From the NCBI GenBank assembly GCA_029378245.1, contig JARKIF010000001.1:1860001-1924000 (forward strand): a stretch of 64,000 nucleotides of DNA, given 5' to 3'. Source of the DNA: Roridomyces roridus. Its lineage: Eukaryota; Basidiomycota; Agaricomycetes; Agaricales; Mycenaceae. The translations under genes were made by a program, and so were the position numbers. This document shows positions 44,420 to 54,279 of the stretch, in pieces. The notes below the pieces were generated by a model. That model had not been told where the DNA came from, ran no database searches, and was given only the letters and a program-made list of their open reading frames with translations. Positions within the stretch are counted from its first letter, which is position 1, and every line of letters begins with the position of its first letter.

Positions 44420-45909
44420 ATGGCAAAAGGCTCTTTCCCCTCGATGAGTGTGGCGAACATTATCGAATCCTTCAGCGTGTGGAAGGTTGTGGTGACTGCC
44501 GAGCAACTTCACCGGCCGACACCCGACTTTGTGGAGAACTTGTACGTCGCGTGTCTGGAGCAGGTCACGAAAATCAACTACGACGCGCTTCGGCAGCCAG
44601 CGGAGACGATACTCAATCAACCGCAGCTCTTCCATGACAAGGAATTGCATTCTGCATCCCTTCCAAATCATCTGCTGCTATTCCACCTCAATCGCCTCGC
44701 GATGGCTGCACGCGTCGAGGACTTTTCTGCCAAAGATATTCAATCGCCCGAGCGGGAGCGTACCATCCACCTCCTCTCCGCGTTCATCAACTTTGTCAAG
44801 TTCACCGAACAGTTCTGCGAGCCATTCGTCGTCAAGCTGCGCGACCGGTCCGAGCAAATTGTAGCTGAACGAGACCGGGTGACGCGTCGCTTGGCTGAAG
44901 TCACGGAAGAAATTTCCGTGTTGAAGGCCAAGATGGCAGGAGGATGAGCCGACGTGCGAGGAGTTGAGGCAGGAGAATCTTTCCATCAAAGGCCAGCTCC
45001 TTACGACCAAGGAGTATCAGAAGGCAGCGGTCGCGCAGCTCGAGACGTTCAAGGGCGAAAAGGTCGCGCTCATCGAGAGAAAGGTGCGTCTTATTTTGCC
45101 ATTTCGACTTTTTATCTAATTGTATGTACCAGGAAATTCTGAACGGCGAAGTCGCGTCTATTTCCGAAGCCCTCGCCCGCACACGCTCTCGCATCGTCCA
45201 ATCCCCCGAACGCATTCAAACGGACCATCACCACCATGAGTTCCACTGCGACCGAGGATAAGAACACGATCGCCATGCACGAGGCCAAGACCCGCGATCT
45301 TCAGGCCAAGATTAACGCACTGTCGAATATCGAGAAGGATGTGAGGGGGTGTATCGAGCAGCTGCAGACGGTCGAGAAGGAGGTTCGGTTGTTGCGAGAG
45401 TCGCAAAAGGAGTTGCATGAACTCAAGGATTTGCTTGACGATAAGCACATTGAGAGGAAGGAGTTGCAGCAGAGGCGCGAGGTATGCTTTCCTCTCATTT
45501 GCACTCCAAATAATAACACTTGTCGACAGCGCGTCAGCAAACAACTCTCCAATGCGCAGGAAAAGCTGGAGCGCGCGCAGAAGCATGCCGAGGATCGCAA
45601 GGTGGCAAGCCAAAAGACGATCCAGCGTCTGCAGGAAGAGTACGACGAGATGGTGGTTGAGCGGCGCGACAATGACAGGGCGGTCGAAGCGTTGAGGGGG
45701 GAGGCGGATGAATTAGAGAGCAAGATGACGGAACATTTGAAAGCGAACGAGGCCGAGCTCAACCAGCTGCTCGCAGAGTATTGGAGGTTGAGGCATGATA
45801 CTGGTGAGCTCAGGCACATCCACTTTCTTCGACGCTGACTGGTTTCTTTCAAGACGTGTATATGGAGACGTTGGCGAACAAATTGAATCTGACGGTGGAT
45901 TCCAAGTGA
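44420..45909 (+). CDS. NUF2: Kinetochore protein Nuf2, with two apparent +1 frameshifts
   Basis: Subunit of the Ndc80 complex that links kinetochores to spindle microtubules. The calponin-homology head is clear: FPSMSVANIIESFSVWKVVV, PTPDFVENLYVACLEQVT and HLLLFHLNRLAMAARVEDF. The rest is coiled coil: EIAEALARTRSRIVQSPER-like, KTRDLQAKINALSNIEKDVR, QLLAEYWRLRHDT and final VYMETLANKLNLTVDSK. Introns near 45084-45132, 45482-45530 and 45802-45853. The frame breaks twice by one extra base: near 44938 (after LKAKMA; DEPTCEELRQENLSIKGQLL resumes) and near 45215 (after IVQSPERI; RTITTMSSTATEDK resumes). As written the protein ends at 44947. ATG 44420 matches family starts. Confidence 0.9.
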
Positions 45910-45962
45910 AATTGTTGTTGTAATTTACTGTGTATTTACTTGTATTTTCTTTCAACCTTGCC

Positions 45963-47613
45963 ATGAACGCGACGAAGCGCAAGTTGGATGACGCGTTCCA
46001 CACCCTCGACCGTGCTGTCGAGACACCCTCGCCGCCTGCAAAACGGGCTCATACAACGCCCTCACTGTATGCGACACTGGCCAAGTACGGTGTCAAGCCA
46101 AAGCAGAGGAACTCCAACTCGCTGCGGGCAGTAAATTCGTTGTCGAAAAGCACACCTCACCTCTCTGCGATCCTCGCTCGTGCTGCTACACGCACTCGGA
46201 AGGCTATGCCGTTCTCCTCAGCGCCGCCTACGCCCATACCACTCCCACCAACGGCGGAATACCGCCCGTCCTCGATCCCCTCGTTCCTTGCTCGCCTTGC
46301 GACGTTCAAACTCATCGACTATTCGAGCAAACCGGTGCAAATCGACGCGGTTGCGGCGGCCAAGTGCGGGTGGGTGAACGACGGCAAGGATCGCCTTGTT
46401 TGTGGGCTTTGTGGCGTGAGTTGGGTTGTCGCTGGTCGGGAGGGGATGAGTAGGGAGGCTGCGAATGCGCAGGTCGAGAAGCAGAAGATTGGGCTTGTGG
46501 AGAAGCATAAGAACGGATGTCCGTGGAGGACGAGACAATGCGATCGTATGTTTCTTGCTTTTTCTTTCAAGCTGTTTGTTAAGGAAGTTGTGTGCAGCGA
46601 CGATATATCGTATTCCGCTGCAGGCCCCGGCTGTTATGGTACGGGAAATTAAGATGGGTGCAACCGTGCTGCATCCTCTAATGCAGCAGATGGAGGTCAA
46701 GCATCCCCTTGTGCGTATTTTTCTTTGGCATGTACATTCGATTCTAACTAGAAACAGAGTGCCAGCCAACTTGCTTCTTTACGGGCCACAATTGCTGCTT
46801 TTCCTCTACCACCGCCGGATGAAGGAGCAGCGCCTCCGCCTGAGCAGCTTTCAGATACTGCAATCCTTACGGCTTTGTTTGGCTGGGCACCCGCGCCTCC
46901 CTCCACTGACCGGCCGCGCTTGTCAGTCTCTCGTCCGAGCTCGCGAGCAGCCTCTCCGATGCCGGGAACACCAACGCGTTTGTCGCGTGCCTCCTCTCTT
47001 GCCCCGCATCGACATTCTACACCCCCGCCGGCCTCTACCTCTACTTCTGTGCCTGGCACCCCACCGCGTCAATTCCTGCGTCGCATCTCGAGCGGCCTTT
47101 CCGTTTCCAAACGGGAAACCTCCCTTTTGCATTGTGCCTTGTGTCAGGTACGTTGTTTTCTACTCTGGAATGTATTCAAAATTGAATTCCATATAGCGCC
47201 GCGTTGGTCTCTGGGCATTCGCTCCTCCTCCACCACCGGGGGAATCCAGTTCCCCATCGCGGCCACCACCATCCGCAAAGGTCGTTTGATTTGCTCAAAG
47301 AGCATCGTTCGTTCTGCCCACTGGTTGTACGTTCGACGCTTGTGCCATCGTTGCCTGCAATCGCCACAGGGTCGACTGTAACATTATCGGGAACGAGTGG
47401 TAATTTGGAGGGATGGCGCGCCGTGTTGACTGTGGTTCTGAGATATGGGATGGGGACAGAGACAGCGGACGCGGCAGAGTCAGGATGCAATGGATCTGGA
47501 TTTGGAAGCGGAGGGACTGGGAGAATATCAATGGGGTTGAAGCGATGGTGGCGAGTGTCAAGAGTAAAGGAGGGAAGGAGCTACTCAAGTATGTCAAGGG
47601 ATTGCTAGGATGA
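45963..47613 (+). CDS. C3HC zinc-finger protein (NIPA/Rsm1 family), frame broken near the 3' end
   Basis: NIPA/Rsm1 proteins are nuclear zinc-finger proteins involved in mRNA export or SCF-dependent control. ATG 45963 (MNATKRKLDDAFHTLDRAVE). The C3HC domain is plain: SFLARLATFKLIDYSSKP, AAAKCGWVNDGKDRLVCGLC, then HKNGCPWRTRQC, with the three Cys and His in order. After Ser/Pro-rich linkers comes HCALCQRRVGLWAF and a second, Rsm1-type segment FDLLKEHRSFCPLV. The frame shifts by one base near 47281, just before that segment, and again between LTVVLRYGMG and the terminal NGVEAMVASVKSKGGKELLK. About 520 residues in total. Four introns of about 50 nt. Confidence 0.75.
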
Positions 47614-47630
47614 TTCTTTGGGACTTTTTG

Positions 47631-48532
47631 CTACATTGTATTCTTGGTTACTGTACATATATCTGGGATTGGGAGGATACGAGGGGCTCGACCTGCTTTG
47701 AGCTGTTCGGCCTCCCACTCGAGGTCATCGAGGTACTGGTCGACTGCAATCGCCTCTAACCCGCGCGCTCCGGAGCCACCACCGAGCTCTTTCTGCTTTA
47801 ATGCAAATGCGTCCATTGCAGATGAATCATCTGCTAATGCTAGATATGCTTTGGCGACGCGCCAGTCTGTTTCTTTCGTCAGCGTCTGCAGGCGCTTGGC
47901 GGCGCGCTCCCGTGCTCTTCTGACCTCGCGAACGCGCCCCTCGGCGGTCGTGTCGAGGCTTGGAGTTTGCTCAGTGCAGATTCAGGGAAAATGAGAAATG
48001 TGCGTGTGTGTAAGGAGGTGTGGAGTGGTGCTGAGGGTGCTTGGAGGCATATTATTTAACCGGCAGAGTTCGTGGCCCTACAATGCCAGATGAGTTGCAG
48101 TGGAGAGCAGGAGGGAGTGTTGGCTCACGTCGATTCCAAAGCGAAGGAGTATGCCTTTGAGGGTGTCGTTTTGCTTTAGATAGTATTTGGAGGGTGGGCC
48201 GCCGCTGGGTTCAACTGCCTCAGGAGGGGCATTTTCAGCAGCAGCTTCATCTTCCTCCGAGGCGTCGTCGTCCTCATCGTCCCCAAGTGAGAAGACGTCC
48301 TGATCCTTATGCTACCATCCATGTTCCCGGAAGGGCCTGCCTTGGATGCGGCGACAACACCGACACCGCCGAGGCAAGATAAGCACGGGTTATAGCGGGC
48401 AAGTCGTGGATTGCCTATGATGCAGTTAGGGCAAATGGGTTGATTGCAGCATGCTGTGATGAAAATTTCGGATTCAGAGGCTTTGGGAGGGAGAGAAGAC
48501 GAGCAAGCTAGACAGAGCGAGATGGAAGACAT
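47631..48532 (-). CDS. Intracellular LysM protein with N-terminal zinc-binding domain; three apparent frameshifts
   Basis: No signal peptide is present, so this is probably not a secreted chitin-binding effector. Start ATG 48530-48532. The N-terminus has paired cysteines, CLACSSSLP...CCNQPICPNCIIG...CLSCL, a RING- or zinc-ribbon-like module. After an acidic linker a LysM module is seen: YYLKQNDTLKGILLRFGID, intron, then GHELCRLNNMPPSTL. The C-terminus is helical (QTLTKETDWRVAKAYLALAD, LEAIAVDQYLDDLEWEAEQL). Three single-base deletions are needed to read it through: near 48305 (before DQDVFSLGDDED), near 48020 (before TRTFLIFPESALSKLQ) and near 47955 (before the Arg-rich helix). Eukaryotic intracellular LysM proteins are known, but their ligands are not. 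Confidence 0.65.
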
Positions 48533-49181
48533 TGACGCGTAGTGACGTAACGTGATTTCAAACTATCTACGCATTGCCATGTTCAGATTTATCTTTATTC
48601 TTTTCCTTTTACAGGGTGTAAACTTTCTCCACTGTTAGCAGTAGAGGTAACTGAACGTGGTTATAATTCGCTGCTAATGGGGGATTGAGTTGGCCGTTCC
48701 CGCGCGGGACCTTGGGCCTTGATAACATAACATAACCGGATGTACTATCATTTGCCCTTGTCTGCACAGATATTTTGATGGCCTTGCTCTGAGCTCATTT
48801 GTGGCCCGTTCGTGCTCGGATTCCACAGCAGACATCCATAACATACCTAGATAGTGCCCCGAAAGTACCTTGTCCATTGGGTCCCAATTGAGGCCGCAGC
48901 AGACCTGCCGATGCCAGCCATCAAAATGCCTACCTTTGCACAACAAAGTCATCGCATTTTTCGACCCTTCTCTTGCTCTTATGGCTCCGCAAAAAATACA
49001 GTCATAAATTACACATTCCCAAGATCAGGAAGGGTCAAAATCCCGAGTCAATTGAGGCAAAAATGAGTTCGGTAAAAAATCATTGATCGCTGTGCAAAGG
49101 TGAGCCATTGTGCAGAGAGGGGCAAATGATAGTACCCCCATCCTCGTCCATGACATTCGTTTCCTCCAAGTCCCGCAGAAT
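48533..49181. other. Intergenic region with an inverted repeat
   Basis: About 650 bp between the LysM gene start and the HNH gene. Contains one arm of an inverted repeat (48742-48768) whose other arm (49109-49135) lies in the readthrough tail of the HNH gene. A repeated ATAACAT occurs at 48722-48735. Confidence 0.5.
48742..49135. repeat. Imperfect inverted repeat, 27-nt arms
   Basis: 48742-48768 on the plus strand and 49109-49135 on the minus strand match at 25 of 27 positions by eye (GTACTATCATTTGCCC then CTGCACA). Weaker similarity continues past the arms (GARCTCATTT...CTCGGATT), suggesting an inverted, partly decayed duplicate of the HNH gene tail. Confidence 0.6.
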
Positions 49182-50408
49182 CTAGTCGTACTGCTCCGCG
49201 GCACCAGACATATGGACCACACGGGAGCACGCGGCTCGTATCGCCAGCAGCTGCCGGGATGGAAGCGCAGGAATGGGCTGGCCCTTTGCTTCACATTCCG
49301 CCACAGCAGCGGGGTCAACCTTGAAGGTCACACGGGCTGGAGAGGTGGCTGGTTGGCCGTGAAGAAGTCGTCATAACTGGCGTGGATCGTATATGTATTT
49401 TCCTGGAAAATTGCTTATAAGCCAAATGCAACGCAGTCACAGATTATGTACTTACTACATCTTTCACCTCTTCAAACCAAAAGCGCATCAGATCGAATTC
49501 CGTATGCAGGAAATCGCAAAGCGTCAAGACGTTGTACATTTGGTGGAGGTTCCCACCGTAAAGGTTCTTCACTTTGTCTGTGGCTCGAAAAAGCTCCAGA
49601 AATGTGATTGCAGTAGCTGCATATTCAACCTGGCAAATGTCAAGTCAACGAGCATGGGTAGAAATTGAAAACTCACTTTATTTGCATTCCCGTCTTGGGC
49701 AGACTCTGAAAAGATATGTGCACATTCAGCAGGCTTGAGCCCGGCTTCTTCTGCTCTACGTTTGCGAGTCAATTCAGGGGACGCGATGCACGTTGTATCG
49801 TAACTGCCAGTGAGCATGCACTTGTAGCCGTCTCGTACAAGGGCCTGAAGATGGGTGGGTAAGCCGTCGATTGTCAACGAGTATGCAGGCGGTTACCTTC
49901 TTTTTGCATCGGGAGATGTCTTGGGAATGTTGTTCATGTCTTCAATGACTCTGGCTCGCCTTTCGGCGAAGGCCGTGTCATGTCTGCCGCTCTCCGGTAT
50001 ACCTCCTTCTGTGTTGGAACGAACTAGGAACCGACTGAATGGTGGCACTTGGAGCAAGACGAGATACGGCTTACAGACGCGCAGCAGTTGGTCACGGTAG
50101 AGCCACCCAGTAGCATAGATCTTTTCATGTCGCGCCTTGTCCTCTTCCGAGCCATCCAGGCACTGCTCCAGCTGCTTCAGAAGCTCCTCGTATGGAGTGC
50201 GTCCCAACGAACCCTTTCTGTGAGTCCAAAGATCGCAAAGCAAGAATCCGAGCACTCGAGCGGCGATGAGGTCGTTGTACTTGGCACCAGTTGTGTTCTG
50301 TCTCGCAACCTCCTCTGCTTCAAGGACGAGCTGATATACAGCCGTTCCTTCTTGCTCGAAATCGACCTCTTCTAAGGTGGGGAGCGGCCTGACGGAGAAT
50401 GTTGCCAT
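49182..50408 (-). CDS. HNH endonuclease domain protein, damaged 3' end
   Basis: Member of the expanded Agaricomycete family carrying an HNH nuclease domain of unknown role. ATG 50406-50408. The N-terminal helical half (QLVLEAEEVARQ, ARVLGFLLCDLW, RTPYEELLKQLEQCL) precedes the nuclease part ALVRDGYKCMLTGSYD...ECAHIFSES, which holds the AHI-type His and the expected zinc/metal-site Cys. Downstream are LHNVYNVLTLCDFLHTEFD and a tail, LPSRQLLAIRAACSRVVHMS, usual for the family. The C-terminal region is damaged: a single-base shift near 49332 (before VTFKVDPAAVAECEAKG) and an in-frame TAG at 49182-49184 where homologues continue (ILRDLEETNVMDEDGG is still readable after it). Possibly a decaying gene. 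Confidence 0.72.
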
Positions 50409-50592
50409 TGTCAACTTGTTTCAGCTCATTTAGAAATTTGTCTTGAATTTGTCCACTTGGAGGACTTGGATTTGAACGTGAAGCGCGGCGTGGCGAAGCC
50501 AAATCAGCGGCCAAGTTCCACGGTTTCTGTGAGTTCTTCAGAGGGACAAGGCGAGAAAAGACAGAGACGCGTCTGTCACGTGTGACACTCTC
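50409..50592. promoter_or_regulatory. Bidirectional promoter, HNH gene / ORC1
   Basis: 184 bp between divergent start codons. ACGCGTC at about 50568-50574 contains an MCB-like ACGCGT core, the MBF site of yeast and fungal replication genes, fitting an S-phase gene such as ORC1. Regulation is inferred. Confidence 0.5.
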
Positions 50593-53243
50593 ATGAACAA
50601 AACACCCACCCGCCGTTCGCGCAGAGGGCAGCCCATCGCCGTAGCCTCCAGTAAAGACGCTGCCAACGAGACATGGGATAGCCCCATTGCACACGAACGC
50701 CCCACTATACCCAATCTCGATCTGCCAACCTCTGAAGACCAGGATAAAGTGGAGGGCTACATGACTGTCTTTCACGACGCGTTTCGGAGGAGCGAACGCG
50801 CCGGAAAGTCCCCCCTTTTCTCTGTGGGTGACACGGTGGCAGTCGAGACGGAATCTGGCTACAGACGCGATACGAAGCTCAGCATAGCCGTCATCGTTGC
50901 GATGTGGGAGCTCGTTCCAGACGACGACGAAGACGAGGACCAAGAGACGCGTGAAAAGTGGGCTCGTGTCCACTGGTTCCTAAGGCCGACTGAGCTTGCT
51001 GCAATTCGCGTCAAGCGCGAGCATCTTGAGGTGTGTGTCCGCCTTTCTAGTACGACGCGCGAGTTGAAATGGCACAGAACGAAATATACTACTCGCTCGC
51101 CTCCGACGAGGTGATCAGGACCTCTTCCATCCGCTGCACCTGTGTTGTGTCCGAGGACCCGCCCCCTCCCAAATCCACCAAGGCTCCCAATAAGCGCTGG
51201 GTTTATGCCGACGACGTGAAATCCATCGGTCCATTCTACTGCAATACAGCCATCAACTCACTGCGCGGCCTATATTACGATATCAACTGGAATTCCTTCC
51301 GCGATGGAGCACTTGGTGAAAGGGATGACCCTTGGGGCTCGGGAGACTGCTGGAACCTCAACGGGGAAGACCACCAACCGCCCCGGAAAAAGCAAAAACA
51401 CGTACAGCCCAAATCCAAACGTGTACAGCCCAAATCCAAACGCGCCGAGTCCAGAGAGGATGCCTATACGTCCTCGGACTCTGATGGTGACGGCGACGAC
51501 GACGACCATCTCCCCACCTTCGATGACGCGAGCGACTCTTCCTCGGACCCCGAATCGTTGGTGGACAGTGATATCGACGAGCCCAAAACACCTTCCAAGT
51601 CTAGGAAACGCGGGCGTAATATTGCGCATCCAACCCCACACTCCAAGGCCGCCCTCAAACGAAGATCCAAGGCCGCAGGCTCCGCCTCCCCTCGAAAGCG
51701 AGCGAGGCTTGCTGTTCGATCCAAGAACACGAACCTTGCTTTCGACTCGTTGGCCCATTTACCTCAGGACCCGTGGTTGAGAGCAATGCACGTGCTGCAT
51801 GTCGGGAGTAGGCCGGATGCCTTGCCTTGTCGCGAGGTAGAATTCGAAAAGGTTCTCAACTCGGTGGGCGATTTGCTTGAAGAGGGCAGCGGTGGTTGCG
51901 TGTGTACGTCAATTTTTAAATCTCAAGAATTCCAACTGAAGTGCGACTAGATATCTCCGGTGTTCCCGGCACTGGCAAGACGGCTACGGTGCATGCAGTG
52001 GTCCGGGAGCTCAAACGCATGGCAGAGTGCAATGTGTGTGGTGCCATTTTCCATGGTTTATCGACTCAACAGCCGTAGGAAACGAATCCGTTCACATACG
52101 TGGAAATTAACGGTCTGCGGATACCAGAACCCGCCGCGGCTTATAGTCTCTTGTGGGAAGCAGTATCAGGGCACAGTGTCGCAAAGGATGGGCATCTAAA
52201 CATTGGATCCAAGGAGAGTTTGAAGGCGCTGACGGCTCATTTCAGTGGCGGTGGTGCGCGAGGTCCCGGTGGCCATGCCTGGTGTGTCTCGTGCATCTGT
52301 CCTCCGTCTTCGTCTGATTCCTGCCCAGCGTCGTCTTGATGGACGAACTTGATCAACTCATGACGGCCAAGCAAGACGTTGTATATAATTTCTTCAATTG
52401 GCCCACACTGGCAGGAAGCAAGCTCGTCGTTCTCGCTGTGGCGAATACCATGGATCTTCCGGAGCGCGCCATGACAGGTCGTGTACGCAGCCGTCTGGGT
52501 AGGCCTAGTGTTCGTATGACTTAGTGTATTGTCTCACAAATTCTAGGCATGACACGCATCAACTTCCAGCCTTACAGGGCAGAGCAGCTGCAAGAAATTG
52601 TCGAAGCACGACTTGCAAGTGCCAAGGAGGGACAGCCGGCAGATGCTCCGGATGTGCTGCATGCCGATGCACTCAAGCTCACGTCCAAACGAGTCAGCAG
52701 CGTGAGCGGCGACGCACGTCGCATTCTCGATATTTGCAGGCGAGCCGTGGAACTGGCGCACTCGGAGCGGCGGATGGCCACGGTCCGCGATGTGACCGAG
52801 GTGACGAAACAGATGCAAAACAGCCCGACGGCGGCGTATCTGCGCCAGTGCAGCTTTCACGAACGCATGATGCTGGCTTCGCTCATTAAATGCATCAAAC
52901 GCGAGGGTGTGGACGAGATCAAGTGGGGCGAGGTTCGACATGCTCATTCTGTGCCACCGTTGCATGTTCACAAAAGTTACAGGTAGTCTACCAGCATGGG
53001 ACCTACGTCAAAGTCCTCGAGGACCCGACTGTCCATGAGTTGCGGGTGCCAACACATAATGAATTGGGGATTGTCCGCGACTCGCTTGTAGCGTCGCATG
53101 CGTTGATTGTCGAGAGTGGAGCGGCTGTATTGCGCAAGACAGATTTGGAGAAGAAGGTGATGCTGAGCCTCGAGCAGGCCGAGGTAGAAAGGGTTCTGGG
53201 CGAAGTTGGGGGAGACAAGTGGCGGAATATATTAACGAGTTGA
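50593..53243 (+). CDS. ORC1: Origin recognition complex subunit 1
   Basis: ATPase subunit of the six-protein complex that marks replication origins and loads MCM helicase. The N-terminal BAH domain, a histone/nucleosome reader, spans [13 protein letters not shown] to [12 protein letters not shown] and IRCTCVV, split by an intron near 51030-51078. A basic, Ser/Asp-rich linker follows and includes a doubled VQPKSKR. The AAA+ domain has Walker [13 protein letters not shown] (about 51960-51990), Walker [11 protein letters not shown] (about 52335) and sensor-1 [16 protein letters not shown], then the [20 protein letters not shown] lid and winged-helix C-terminus. All frames join cleanly with short introns. 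About 790 residues. Confidence 0.95.
51402..51442 (+). repeat. In-frame duplication of a 21-bp unit in ORC1
   Basis: Two copies of GTACAGCCCAAATCCAAACG at 51402-51421 and 51423-51442 encode VQPKSKR twice in the basic linker. Confidence 0.85.
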
Positions 53244-53668
53244 ACAAGTACTTATAGAAAGAGTTGTTAAGGTAGACGCAATACATCGCCTCTCGCACAT
53301 TTTTGCCTGCTTTTGAGCATTTCACAACACAAAATGGAAAATCGGCTTCAAGGGTCCTGTGCATTGGGGCAATAGCTACCTCCACAATTTTCTTCCCCAT
53401 TTATGGGGCAAATCTGAGGGACTAGTTCCCATTAGCCTATGGTGATTGATCAGTGTTTTGGGAACTCCTCCTTCAGTTTAGACCCAGAATTCCCGGAAAA
53501 ATTCATAACCCTCTTCAAGGGATTTAGATATGTTCTATTGTGGCCGATTTCCCATAAATCTTTGAGGAGTGCTCAAAACCTCGAGGAATCATTTATGTCC
53601 TTATTGAGCGGATCACGTGGGGCAACCGAAGACGTACCTTAGCATCACCTTTTGATCGCATACCCTTT
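53244..53668. other. Intergenic region
   Basis: About 425 bp between ORC1 and the EMC6-like gene, AT-richer than its surroundings, with no gene recognised. Confidence 0.45.
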
Positions 53669-54177
53669 ATGGCCACTCCAGCTGAAGTCGCTGCCCAGCA
53701 GCTCATATATCCTCCCAATGTCATGTTCACGACCCAGGCGTTGACGACCGTCAAGTTCCTGGCTGCGTGTTTTGCCGGCGCCGCTGCAGGCATCCTCGGT
53801 CTTCAAAATTGGTCCGGCTTTGCGCTATTCCTCGTCTCGACGCTCTTCTCGTCGCTCTGCATACACACTCTCAACTGCCGCGGGCGCCCAGCGAAATACA
53901 TACCAGATGGATGGACTGGGCTGATGAATCCTGGCCAGGAGAACGCGTCCACTTTCATCTTGGTGTGGACATTATTTTATGGTGCGTCGAGTTCAGGCTG
54001 GTTTCGCGCGTCGTATTGACTCCTGGCGCAGGTATTGTTCATGGTGTGTTATACGCGTTCTGTAGGTACCTCCGACTGAATGGGAACACACAGTGTATGA
54101 TTAGCCTACGATGTGATGCTGAGAATGCATTATGGTGTTGTGGTCCCGAACACTCCCAATTCTCCATCGTGAGATGA
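53669..54177 (+). CDS. EMC6: EMC6-like subunit of the ER membrane protein complex
   Basis: EMC inserts transmembrane helices and tail-anchored proteins into the ER. Exon 1 (53669 to about 53981) encodes 104 residues with the family core: VKFLAACFAGAAAGILGLQN, WSGFALFLVSTLFSSLCI and ASTFILVWTLFYG, i.e. three hydrophobic helices. After a GTGCG...GCAG intron the frame continues GIVHGVLYAF, like the GIVHVYD end of other EMC6 proteins, but here runs on for about 40 residues to TGA at 54175-54177, with no similarity. An unrecognised intron starting GTAGGTAC near 54064 could shorten it. ATG context CTTTATGG at 53669. Family assignment is good; the C-terminus is uncertain. Confidence 0.75.
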
Positions 54178-54279
54178 GTTGAAAGGGCAGTGACAGAAGC
54201 TGGTACCGTCCCGCGTTGGTCTGGTGACTGGCCAGGTGGAACCCCGCTTCTAAGCGCCTTAGCCTTGCACTCGACTTTC

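Noticed and set aside
45236..45838. Separate coiled-coil gene starting at the ATG near 45237
   Set aside because: It is the continuation of Nuf2 after a one-base shift, with the expected family sequence before and after.
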